Source: Gardnerella vaginalis 1500E (GTDB lineage Bacteria > Actinomycetota > Actinomycetes > Actinomycetales > Bifidobacteriaceae). From it: a stretch of 64,000 bases of DNA. Within the stretch, counting starts at the first letter, position 1. Each line of letters opens with the position of its first letter. The DNA lies in NCBI RefSeq assembly GCF_000263595.1, contig NZ_ADES01000027.1, positions 1 to 64,000 of the forward strand, written 5' to 3'. The notes under the pieces were generated by a model. It was not told the DNA's origin and searched no databases. It saw nothing but the letters and a program-made list of their open reading frames with translations. Shown here in pieces: positions 1-7,313 of the stretch. The position numbers and the translations under genes are program-made.

Positions 1-21
1 CACAAACACTAAACAGCATTC

Positions 22-126
22 GCAGCACGTTGAGTGAAAGATTTAACAAGTGAGCGCACCATACTCACATACAGCACGCTCACAAACAAATCATTAAACA
101 ATCAACACGATTAACGTGTTAAAAGC
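22..126. repeat. Downstream flank repeat of LAKTG cassette, copy 1
   Basis: This stretch after the first LAKTG gene is nearly identical to about 5191-5294 after the second one. It ends in a small inverted repeat (AACACG...CGTGTT, about 103-120) just past the stop codon that could act as a weak terminator. With the shared upstream flank it shows that the two loci arose by duplication of a whole cassette rather than of the coding region only. Confidence 0.85.
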
Positions 127-861
127 TTAGTGACGGATCTTGCGAAGAGCAGCACCCATGCCAGCAAGCACGGAAGCAGCAACAGCAGCCAAAGCTACAG
201 CAGCACCGGTCTTAGCCAATGGAGCAGCAGCCTTCTTACCAGCAGCCTTAGCTGGAGCAACCTTCTTATCTTCAGCCTTCTTAGCTTCTGGCTTATCTCC
301 ATCGATTGGACGATGAGACTTCATTACGGTGCGGTTCTTGGAATCGCGTGGGCCGTAAACATCCTCAGTAGAAAGGCTTGGGAGACGGTTGTTAACGAAG
401 TTCTCCTTCTCCTTCTCCATCTCAGCAACGCACTTAGCCTTATCTGCAATAAGCGCATCTGCAGTGCCGCATGCGTAAATCTTTTCAATCTTCTTGTTGT
501 ACAAGCGAACAAGCTCATTGTTCTTAGCTTCTACAGCACCAGCATGCTTGGAATACTCAGGATTGTAACCCTCGTTGTAAACTGGGTTCTCATATGCTGG
601 ATAATCTGTAGCCTTAATGCCCTTTTCATCGAACTTGGAAGCTTCACCAAAACGCATGTCGCTAGCCTTCTTAGGAACGGCTGGGGAATCAGTCTGAGTA
701 GTATCACCGAGCTGTTCAGTAGTGCCGTGCTTAGTAACGTCACCATTAGTGCCGGAACCATAGCCAGAAAAACCTGCAGCGAAAGCTGGGGCGGCGAAAG
801 CCAAGCCAGAAACGAGGGTGGCGCCAGCAGCAAGTGCAGCGATAGCCTTCTTGTTAAACAT
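127..861 (-). CDS. LAKTG-anchored surface protein, copy 1
   Basis: This 244-residue protein is probably exported and attached to the cell wall. Residues 1-28 form a signal peptide (MFNKKAIAALAAG... with an AFAAPAFA cleavage region). The C-terminus has a Lys/Ala-rich spacer, then LAKTG at 215-219, a hydrophobic stretch and a basic end, which is a full sorting signal. LAxTG is the motif known for class E sortases of high-GC Gram-positives. The middle is charged, predicted mostly helical, and matches no family I recognise. AAAGGAAAA precedes the ATG. The paralogue at 5295-6047 shares both ends but not the middle. Expression is probably phase-variable through the poly-G promoter at 978-1008. Confidence 0.8.
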   Translation of the reverse strand: MFNKKAIAALAAGATLVSGLAFAAPAFAAGFSGYGSGTNGDVTKHGTTEQLGDTTQTDSPAVPKKASDMRFGEASKFDEKGIKATDYPAYENPVYNEGYNPEYSKHAGAVEAKNNELVRLYNKKIEKIYACGTADALIADKAKCVAEMEKEKENFVNNRLPSLSTEDVYGPRDSKNRTVMKSHRPIDGDKPEAKKAEDKKVAPAKAAGKKAAAPLAKTGAAVALAAVAASVLAGMGAALRKIRH

Positions 862-1241
862 AATATTTTCCTTTCTTCTTCTCCACCACGCTTAAAACGC
901 AGTGAAAAACATAAACCCACAAAATCAATCTCTTGTGGATAACTTTCAGATAGAGTATCTAGCTGAAAGCTGTTATTAACATACCCCCCCCCCGTTCGAA
1001 AAAGTCAAGAGCAAAAACAAGCATTCAACACAGAAAATATCATCAAAATTACAAAAATATTCCAGTAAAAGCTCGTAAAACCATAAAAAATACAACAAAC
1101 TACACTGTTTAATCGTAAAAAATACTATTTCAAGATTTTCAAAGATTTTTCTCAGAAAACTCTCAGGAAACTCGCGGCAACTCCCCCGCACCGCCCGCAA
1201 AGCCTTGAAAAACCGCCACTCACAGCGCGACACGCGCGGAG
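862..1241. repeat. Upstream flank repeat of LAKTG cassette, copy 1
   Basis: About 380 bases upstream of the first LAKTG gene are almost identical to about 6048-6432 upstream of the second. The shared block covers the ribosome-binding site, the leader, the poly-G promoter and further upstream DNA, and identity stops abruptly after CGCGCGGAGA. A 93-codon open frame in both copies (976-1257 and 6164-6445) has no good start site and looks like a by-product of the duplication. Confidence 0.88.
978..1008 (-). promoter_or_regulatory. Poly-G spacer promoter of LAKTG gene 1 (phase-variable)
   Basis: Read on the minus strand there is TTGACT (1008-1003), a 19-base spacer whose last ten bases are all G (993-984), and TATGTT (983-978). 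The LAKTG start codon lies about 117 bases further on. A spacer near 17 is best for sigma-70-type promoters, so loss or gain of G by slipped-strand mispairing should switch promoter strength. This design is known from other phase-variable bacterial surface genes. Its use here is inferred. Confidence 0.72.
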
Positions 1242-1257
1242 ACCCGCCTTCACTCAC

Positions 1258-1395
1258 GACCTAAACTACTCGCGCGCGTGCTGTTTTGCTCGTATTTTCT
1301 TGCGTAGGCGACATAAACTACTCAACGCTGAGTCGTTTTGGCCGGAATCTTCCGCAAAAGCGACCTAAACTACTCACCGCTGAGCAGTTTAGGTC
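1258..1395. repeat. Three 34-bp palindromic elements
   Basis: Three imperfect palindromes start with GACC/ATAAACTACTC and end in a matching arm: 1258-1292, 1310-1343 and 1362-1395. The last one is the best, with arms GACCTAAACT...CTCA and TGAG...AGTTTAGGTC. A fourth copy lies at 4893-4926. The outer arms resemble those of the repeats at 3148-3256. They could be intergenic hairpin elements of the REP type or protein-binding sites. Confidence 0.75.
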
Positions 1396-1483
1396 ACATC
1401 GAACCAGCAACAACTAGCACCGGTTCAGGCGGCAATAAGACGCACAAAAGAAGAGTTATGAGGTAAAAAAGATGGTTATAGTG

Positions 1484-1554
1484 AAAAAAGAAAAGAGCCT
1501 TCGCGCGCGAACGAAAGAGAGAAAACAAACAAGCGAACGCGAGCGAAAGCCCTT
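1484..1554 (-). terminator. Terminator after the DUF4143 ATPase
   Basis: On the minus strand a GC-rich hairpin built from GGGCTTTCGCTCGCG and CGCGCGCGAAGGCTC is followed by TTTTCTTTTTT. It sits just after the stop of the ATPase gene. A shorter version of the same hairpin follows the collagen-like gene at 3452-3503. Confidence 0.8.
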
Positions 1555-1582
1555 AAAACCACGAAATCTTAAACACTACCTT

Positions 1583-3043
1583 CTACTTAAGCAACCAATC
1601 AACAATGTTTTCAACGCGAATGCCGTCGTAATCATCGTCCAAAGCCTTGCTCAAAGTAATAACCAGCTTCTCGTAATTATTCTGAATCTTACGAAGAGGC
1701 TTTAACTCCCGCTCGCGCACAGACTCGTCCATCATGCTTTCAGTTACTTGAATATAAAGCTTTTCGGAAGCAGAAGTCGCAACAAAATCCACCTCCAAAT
1801 TATCTATTTTGCCAACAGCAACATCATAGCCGCGCCTTAAAAGCTCAAAGAACACAACGTTCTCTAGCGCATGCCCTCTATCTCTGTCCCTAAAACCAAG
1901 TAAATAATTTCGCAACCCAATGTCAACAATGTAATATTTGCCAAGAGTGCGCAAATAATCCTTACCTTTAATATCAAAGCGCTTAACGTCATAAAACATA
2001 TAAGATTCTTTTAACGCACTAACATAAGCGGACACAGTTTGAGTTGCAGGCTTAGCGCCACGCGCGCGTGATTCGTAAGAATTGCTATCCGAAGAATCAA
2101 GCAACTTTTCCGAAGAAAGCGTATTGCACATAGAATTTAAAGACGTATTGTTTCCAATATTATCCGCCAAAAACATAATTATTTTTCTAAGAAGGTCGGC
2201 GTCTGTAATCTGCCTTTGCCCGCGGCGCTTCTCGCGCTCGAGTATATCTCGAACTACTACAGTTGAATAAATTCCGTCCAGCAAAGTCATTGCGCTACTC
2301 TGATTAAAGCCTGATTCTAAAGCAATATCACAGATTGCAGGCATACCGCCATAACGCATATAAGCTGCAAACAAATCACCCAGCTCTACACTACCGCCAT
2401 TCGCGCTCACCGCTCTTTTTTTCAAATCGCCGAGCGGAGACTTATATTCTTCAATGGAATAATCCTGAAAATCAACAAACTCTTTGAACGAAAGCGGGTA
2501 CATTTTCACTTCCACATACCGCCCAGACAAGTAAGTTGAGTACTCCGAAGAAAGCAGGTATGCGTTAGAGCCAGTTATGTAAATATCGCAATCAAAATCT
2601 ACGCGAAACGAGTTAATTGCATCTTCCCAACGATCTATACGCTGCAGTTCGTCAAAGAAAAGATACGTTTTTTTAGTAGACTTAATACCAGAAGACTCAA
2701 TCTTGGTAGACTCAATCTTTGTAGGCTCAATCTTGCTTTTAACGTAATTGTATAAGTCTTTGTAACTCATATCTTGAAACTCAAGCGACTCAAAGTTTAT
2801 AGATATAATTTGATTTTGCTCAACCCCAGAGTTAAGAAGGTATGCTTGCATAAGTTTAAGCAGAGTTGACTTGCCACAGCGGCGAATACCTGTCACAACT
2901 TTTACAGGCTCTGTATCTTTAAAAGCTATAAGCTGATTAAGATAAATATCGCGATTTTTAATATTTTTGCCGACTATTGAAGTGCGATTACTGCGCATTG
3001 GCATATTTGCGCTTTCAAGTAACGGATTTTGCGAATTTACCAT
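1583..3043 (-). CDS. AAA-family ATPase with DUF4143-type C-terminus
   Basis: This is a 486-residue P-loop ATPase. Walker A (TGIRRCGKST) is at about 51-60 and Walker B (YLFFDEL) at about 127-133, followed by the conserved region around DCDIYITGSNAYLLSSE. The C-terminal part, with FFELLRRGYDVAVGK and EVDFVATS, matches the DUF4143 domain, which has a nuclease-like fold. The biological role of these usually solitary ATPases is not established. The start at 3043 is chosen because GAGGG lies six bases before that ATG; an upstream ATG at 3094 has no such site. Residues about 107-123 hold in-frame TKIES-like repeats. The promoter region carries three tandem 39-bp palindromic units. Confidence 0.85.
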   Translation of the reverse strand: MVNSQNPLLESANMPMRSNRTSIVGKNIKNRDIYLNQLIAFKDTEPVKVVTGIRRCGKSTLLKLMQAYLLNSGVEQNQIISINFESLEFQDMSYKDLYNYVKSKIEPTKIESTKIESSGIKSTKKTYLFFDELQRIDRWEDAINSFRVDFDCDIYITGSNAYLLSSEYSTYLSGRYVEVKMYPLSFKEFVDFQDYSIEEYKSPLGDLKKRAVSANGGSVELGDLFAAYMRYGGMPAICDIALESGFNQSSAMTLLDGIYSTVVVRDILEREKRRGQRQITDADLLRKIIMFLADNIGNNTSLNSMCNTLSSEKLLDSSDSNSYESRARGAKPATQTVSAYVSALKESYMFYDVKRFDIKGKDYLRTLGKYYIVDIGLRNYLLGFRDRDRGHALENVVFFELLRRGYDVAVGKIDNLEVDFVATSASEKLYIQVTESMMDESVRERELKPLRKIQNNYEKLVITLSKALDDDYDGIRVENIVDWLLK

Positions 3044-3147
3044 AATAACCCTCGACTCCGCTTTAGAAAATTTAGCAATTCCTAAAATGCTCACATTGAT
3101 TGCACTGTTATAAACATACGAATCTTACGAATCTTATAAATATTATT

Positions 3148-3256
3148 ACCTAAACTTTGATTTTTTACAAGTTTAGGTTATTCGTGACCTAAACTTTTAT
3201 TTTTCGTAAGTTTAGGTTATTGATTACCTAAACTTTTGATTTTTGCAAGTTTAAGT
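3148..3256. repeat. Three tandem 39-bp palindromic units
   Basis: The units begin at 3148, 3187 and 3226, exactly 39 bases apart. Each has the left arm ACCTAAACTT and the right arm AAGTTTAGGT (AAGTTTAAGT in the third) around an AT-rich loop of about 11 bases. They lie 105-213 bases upstream of the ATPase start. Identical spacing and differing loops suggest either an operator array or a hairpin element. They are not CRISPR repeats because there are no unique spacers of regular size. Confidence 0.85.
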
Positions 3257-3348
3257 TGTTCGCTATAACATACAGCCGCTCGTTTCGGCGTAGCATGATT
3301 TACAAGCTTTAATGCCGAACAAATCTCACTTCTCAAAACTAGCCAAAT

Positions 3349-3391
3349 CCCACTTCGCAAATTTGAAAATTTTTTAATTTTGCGAAGTGAG
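3349..3391. repeat. Palindrome with CACTTCGCAAA arms
   Basis: CACTTCGCAAA and TTTGCGAAGTG bracket an AT-rich loop with further local symmetry. A partial copy of the left arm (TCACTTCTCAAAA) lies just before it. It sits between the ATPase promoter region and the terminator of the collagen-like gene, and no gene is visible here. Confidence 0.6.
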
Positions 3392-3451
3392 GTGATATTT
3401 GCACAAGCTGCAAAACATAAAAAACAGAACGCAATCGGAAAGTGCATAAAG

Positions 3452-3503
3452 AAAAGAGCCTTCGCGCGCGAACGCAAACAAGCGAACGCGAGCGAAAGCC
3501 CTT
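3452..3503 (-). terminator. Terminator after the collagen-like gene
   Basis: On the minus strand AAGGGCTTTCGCTCGCGTTC pairs with GTTCGCGCGCGAAGGCTC and is followed by TTTTCTTT. The sequence is a shortened relative of the terminator at 1484-1554, so the two have a common origin. Confidence 0.75.
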
Positions 3504-3617
3504 AAATACTTTCTGCTAGAACATAGCAACACTATTAGTTAGTGCATCAAACAGCCAGTTACAATCAAGCAGCCAGCAGTAAATCATTATCTAGCTAGTC
3601 TGTTAGCTAACCTCTTA

Positions 3618-4682
3618 CTAGCGGCGCACTTTGCGCAAAGCAACACCAACACCAGCAAGCACAGCCACAGAAATCGAAGCCAAAGCTACACCAACACCAG
3701 TTGGAGGCAAAGCGTGATCGTGCTTTTTGTTCAACTGAGGCTTAGCCTGAGTCTCAGTATCTGCACTTTGCTTTGAATCAGACTTTTCGTCAGCTTTGGA
3801 ATTGTTTTCCTGGCTTTGATTAGTTTGAGACTGCTTAGCGCTCTCCGACTCAGAACTATTCGCCTGAGTTTGTGGCGTTTGTACCTCAACTGGATTAGTT
3901 GTAATTGTGCTTGGAACTGTAAAGTTTGGAGTATCAGTTCCCTGTGCAGGCTTACCCTTCACGAAAATTACGCCATAATCGCCACCAAGCCAGTAAACAT
4001 TGTAGCCGCTTAAAGCATCCTTGCCGTCTTTGCCGTCTGCTCCATTGATGCCGTCTTTACCATCTTTACCAGGAGCGCCAGGGTCGCCTTTGTCGCCCTT
4101 AGGACCTTGAGGGCCTTGATCACCCTTATCGCCCTTATCGCCCTTGTCACCCTTTTCACTCTTCAAATCGCCTAAATCGATATCTTTGGTAGTATCATCC
4201 GCAAAAGTAATATGCAGCTGCTTCTTACCATCTGTACTTGTTGTAAGCTCTACGTTTACAACAGGATTGACATGCTTGACCTTAAACTTAATTGCGAATA
4301 ATTTACCCTTACTTGTCTCACGACCATCCATTGCATAAAATACATAATCTCCATCTTTCATGCCTCTAACATCAATAGAAACAAAATTAGCAGCCGTTGA
4401 TTGTGTTGTATGACCACTAGGGTTAACGTTAGCGGGTAAAGACAAATATTGTATAGACGTTATAGTCCATGAGCTATTACCATTATCAAGCTTATATTGG
4501 TAAGGATTGTAACAAACATTATCTTTAACCTTTTCACAAGAAAGGAATCCAACACCCTTTTTGCCTATTCCATCAATCTTCTCAAGGCTCAACGCTGACG
4601 CTGAAGCCGCACCAATACCAAAAGAAACCAACAATGCGACTGCAGATAAAATCGATGAAATTACACTAATTCGTTTACGCAT
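3618..4682 (-). CDS. Collagen-like LPPTG surface protein
   Basis: This 354-residue protein has a signal peptide (about 1-30, ending ASASA) and an N-terminal domain of about 150 residues that I do not recognise. A run of Gly-X-Y triplets follows (about 178-225, rich in GDK, GPQ, GKD), typical of bacterial collagen-like stalks. After it come a Ser/Gln/Lys-rich spacer and LPPTG at 325-329 with a hydrophobic segment and basic tail. Bacterial collagen-like proteins often act in adhesion or binding of host molecules; that role is inferred here. The triplet DNA is repetitive in 9-base steps, so its length may vary in frame. GAAAGGG lies before the ATG. A run of ten T is in the leader at 4733-4742. 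Confidence 0.88.
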   Translation of the reverse strand: MRKRISVISSILSAVALLVSFGIGAASASALSLEKIDGIGKKGVGFLSCEKVKDNVCYNPYQYKLDNGNSSWTITSIQYLSLPANVNPSGHTTQSTAANFVSIDVRGMKDGDYVFYAMDGRETSKGKLFAIKFKVKHVNPVVNVELTTSTDGKKQLHITFADDTTKDIDLGDLKSEKGDKGDKGDKGDQGPQGPKGDKGDPGAPGKDGKDGINGADGKDGKDALSGYNVYWLGGDYGVIFVKGKPAQGTDTPNFTVPSTITTNPVEVQTPQTQANSSESESAKQSQTNQSQENNSKADEKSDSKQSADTETQAKPQLNKKHDHALPPTGVGVALASISVAVLAGVGVALRKVRR

Positions 4683-4974
4683 ATTTTTACCCTTTCTCTA
4701 TGAATATTTATGCAAACACGCAAGGGCAGGATAAAAAAAAAATAAAAATCAGCAAAAAATAAACAATGTTTACAATTTATTCACAATTGTATGCACAATG
4801 CATTCTATTCAACGCGCATTCGCTATTCACTAATCCAGCAACACACATAAACAACATCAAGCCACTTGTTTCGTCGTAGACAAATCAGTGGCGACATAAA
4901 CTACTCACGCGCGTGCCGTTTTGGTCGCATCGCACCAACAAGCAGCACTCACACCACGCAAACAGACGCATAAA

Positions 4975-5029
4975 AAGAAAGGGCCTGGAGTCTGATGCCC
5001 CTAGTAGCACCAAACCCAAGCCCTTTAAC
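4975..5029 (-). terminator. Terminator downstream of LAKTG gene 2
   Basis: On the minus strand AAAGGGC and GCCCTTT pair, with an imperfect inner stem, and TTTCTTTTT follows. It is the first strong terminator after the second LAKTG gene, about 270 bases past its stop. Confidence 0.65.
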
Positions 5030-5190
5030 AAAACCGACTCGTTTCCCTAACAAACAAGCCAGCCAAACACTCAACAGTCACGCCCCCGAAAACCAGCGCA
5101 CAACACTACCGTGAAGAAAGAGATTTGGCAAAACAGTAGAATCATGCAAAAGCCCGAAAGCAAACCCGCTGCAAGAACATAAAGCCCTTG

Positions 5191-5294
5191 CAGCACGTTG
5201 AGTGAAAGATTTAACAAGTGAGCGCACCATACTCACATACAGCACGCTCACAAACAAACCATTAAACAATCAACACGATTAACGTGTTAAAAGC
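5191..5294. repeat. Downstream flank repeat of LAKTG cassette, copy 2
   Basis: This is the partner of 22-126, with about one difference over the shared block. Together with 6048-6432 it delimits the second cassette. Confidence 0.85.
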
Positions 5295-6047
5295 TTAGTG
5301 ACGGATCTTGCGAAGAGCAGCACCCATGCCAGCAAGCACGGAAGCAGCAACAGCAGCCAAAGCTACAGCAGCACCGGTCTTAGCCAATGGAGCAGCCTTC
5401 TTGTCAGCCTTCTTGTCAGACTTCTTATCAGACTTCTTAACATCGGCCTTCTTGCCACCAAGATTGTTCAAGAACTTAGCAAAGCGTTCCTTACTTTCCT
5501 TGTAAGCCTTCTCAGCTTTAGCAAGCTCATCCTTGGCTTCCTTCTCAGTCTTAGTAGCAGCAGAAATACTATCTAAGAATGGAACATTAGTGTAGTAAGA
5601 CTTACGCAAAGCAGCAGCAGCTTCATGTTCACCTTCAGCGTCAAGATAATCAGCCTGAGCCAATATATCAGCCCACTTAGCCTTCAAAGCATTCAAAGCA
5701 GCAGTAGCTTCATTAGCCTTGGACCTAGCCGCTGAAACCTCTGCAGCACCACGACCATTCAAGGTGCTCAAAGCACCATTTACAATGTCTCCCTTTTCGG
5801 AACCGTTAAGGAAGTTGTCAAAAGCCTTGGACTTATCGAGATTATCTAAAACTGCCTTATTTTCCTTAGCTTTGTTCTCTTCAACCTTTTTAGCCAACTC
5901 ATCTTTATCAGCCTGTTCCTGCTTCTTAGCATTTTCAATAGCATCCGCAGGTAACTTAGCCTCAGCCATTGCTGGAGCAGCAAAAGCCAAGCCAGAAACG
6001 AGGGTGGCGCCAGCAGCGAGTGCGGCGATAGCCTTCTTGTTAAACAT
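5295..6047 (-). CDS. LAKTG-anchored surface protein, copy 2
   Basis: This 250-residue exported protein has the same first 26 residues and the same last 36 or so residues (LAKTG at 221-225) as the protein at 127-861. Between them lies a different, strongly helical, Lys/Glu/Ala-rich region that looks like coiled coil. A Lys-Ser-Asp-Lys-rich spacer precedes the sorting signal. The AAAGGAAAA ribosome-binding site and the whole upstream block are shared with copy 1. The exact function is unknown; a wall-anchored helical rod, possibly an adhesin or antigen, fits the layout. Phase-variable expression is inferred from the promoter at 6166-6196. Confidence 0.8.
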   Translation of the reverse strand: MFNKKAIAALAAGATLVSGLAFAAPAMAEAKLPADAIENAKKQEQADKDELAKKVEENKAKENKAVLDNLDKSKAFDNFLNGSEKGDIVNGALSTLNGRGAAEVSAARSKANEATAALNALKAKWADILAQADYLDAEGEHEAAAALRKSYYTNVPFLDSISAATKTEKEAKDELAKAEKAYKESKERFAKFLNNLGGKKADVKKSDKKSDKKADKKAAPLAKTGAAVALAAVAASVLAGMGAALRKIRH

Positions 6048-6432
6048 AATATTTTCCTTTCTTCTTCTCCACCACGTTTAAAACACATGGTGAAAAACAT
6101 AAACCCACAAAATCAATCTCTTGTGGATAACTTTCAGATAGAGCATCTAGCTGAAAGCTGTTATTAACATACCCCCCCCCCGTTCGAAAAAGTCAAGAGC
6201 AAAAACAAGCATTCAACAAAGAAAATATCATCAAAATTACAAAAATATTCCAGTAAAAGCTCGTAAAACCATAAAAAATACAACAAACTACACTGTTTAA
6301 TCGTAAAAAATACTATTTCAAGATTTTCAAAGATTTTTCTCAGAAAACTCTCAGGAAACTCGCGGCAACTCCCCCGCACCGCCCGCAAAGCCTTGAAAAA
6401 CCGCCACTCACAGCGCGACACGCGCGGAGACC
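6048..6432. repeat. Upstream flank repeat of LAKTG cassette, copy 2
   Basis: This is the partner of 862-1241. Differences are few and cluster near 6089-6096. The poly-G tract has the same length in both copies, and identity ends after CGCGCGGAGA. Confidence 0.88.
6166..6196 (-). promoter_or_regulatory. Poly-G spacer promoter of LAKTG gene 2 (phase-variable)
   Basis: On the minus strand TTGACT (6196-6191) is followed by a 19-base spacer ending in ten G (6181-6172) and then TATGTT (6171-6166). The layout is the same as at 978-1008, about 120 bases before the start codon. The two tracts can change independently, so each protein could be switched on its own. Confidence 0.72.
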
Positions 6433-6462
6433 ACACGCGCCGCAAGCTCTCTCATCACCTAT

Positions 6463-6644
6463 TCGTTACTAACGCAGATTACGTACTGCGCGAGTAACGA
6501 TAAATCACACTTTTTCGTTACTAACGCAGTCTACATACTGCACCAGTAACACATAACCGTTGTTTTCTCAGTTTGTTAGCTGAGTTAGTAACGGTATTTG
6601 GGCTATCAGTGTTAATTTCTCAGTTTGTTGACTGAGTTTTTAAC
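6463..6644. repeat. Cluster of four intergenic hairpins
   Basis: Four hairpins follow each other at 6463-6500, 6517-6550, 6556-6595 and 6611-6644. The first two share outer arms GTTACT...AGTAAC and inner arms GCAG...CTGC. The last two share inner arms CTCAG...CTGAG. None is followed by a T-run. They fill the gap between the rplL terminator and the second LAKTG cassette, and no gene is visible. Confidence 0.75.
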
Positions 6645-6739
6645 AGTGTTGAGACTTGTGGCTTATTCCACAGAATATTCATCAGACTAGCTTTACACAC
6701 TTTTTGGCCTATAACCCATTTTCTCTGCCAACAAACGCG

Positions 6740-6776
6740 CAATAAAAAAGGCGGCAGGAATAAATCCTACCGCCTT
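6740..6776 (-). terminator. Terminator after rplL
   Basis: On the minus strand AGGCGG-T-AGGA pairs with TCCT-G-CCGCCT around a short loop and is followed by TTTTTTATT. It closes the rplJ-rplL transcript. Confidence 0.9.
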
Positions 6777-6835
6777 ATTCACTATGCGCACACGCATAAA
6801 ACTGCCGCTACACGCAAAGTAATAAAAAGCTAGAA

Positions 6836-7216
6836 CTACTTAAGTTCCACGGAAGCGCCGGCCTCTTCGAGGGCAGCCTTAGCCTTCTCGGCATCTTCCT
6901 TCTTAGCCTTCTCGAGAACTGGCTTTGGAGCGCCGTCAACGAGAGCCTTAGCTTCAGCCAAGCCGAGGTTGGTCAAAGCGCGAACAGCCTTAATGACTGC
7001 AATCTTCTTGTCGCCAGCAGCGGTGAGAACGACGTCGAACTCGTCCTTCTCTTCCTCAGCAGCGCCAGCAGCAGCTGGAGCAGCGGCAACAGCGGCGACA
7101 GGGGCAGCAGCCTCGACGTCGAACTTCTCTTCAAAGGCCTTGACGAACTCAGAGAGCTCAACGAGGGTCATTTCACCAAAAGCTTCAAGAAGCTCTTCAC
7201 TAGTGAGCTTAGCCAT
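6836..7216 (-). CDS. rplL: 50S ribosomal protein L7/L12
   Basis: This 126-residue protein forms the flexible stalk of the large ribosomal subunit that recruits translation GTPases. It has the N-terminal dimerisation domain (about 1-35), an Ala-rich hinge (about 36-52) and the conserved C-terminal domain with [20 protein letters not shown] and [16 protein letters not shown]. The length is typical. It follows rplJ by about 100 bases in the usual order and ends at the terminator at 6740-6776. Confidence 0.98.
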   Translation of the reverse strand: MAKLTSEELLEAFGEMTLVELSEFVKAFEEKFDVEAAAPVAAVAAAPAAAGAAEEEKDEFDVVLTAAGDKKIAVIKAVRALTNLGLAEAKALVDGAPKPVLEKAKKEDAEKAKAALEEAGASVELK

Positions 7217-7313
7217 AATTGGCTTCCTTTCTTACTTGGCCAGGCACACGGTGTGCCTTACGACCATAACATTTTTATTATTGGTTGGTCTCATGCAGCA
7301 AGCTGCAAGGGAA

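Larger units (their letters stand above)
4683..5294. other. Intergenic region with hairpins and poly-T tract
   Basis: No gene is visible in these roughly 610 bases. They contain a minus-strand T10 tract (4733-4742) about 50 bases before the collagen-like gene. Next come a hairpin GCCACT...AGTGGC (about 4861-4892) and a fourth copy of the GACATAAACTACTC palindrome (4893-4926). The rest holds a terminator at 4975-5029 and the downstream flank repeat of the second LAKTG cassette (5191-5294). Confidence 0.7.

Noticed and set aside
130..942. 270-codon plus-strand frame opposite LAKTG gene 1
   Set aside because: It is the antisense of a Lys/Ala-rich gene with a clear start, signal peptide and sorting signal.
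976..1257. 93-codon minus-strand frame present in both cassettes (976-1257 and 6164-6445)
   Set aside because: It is conserved only because the whole flank is duplicated. It runs through the promoter and poly-G tract, and no proper start site is visible.
3148..3256. CRISPR array
   Set aside because: Only three units, palindromic throughout, with no unique spacers of regular length and no cas genes.
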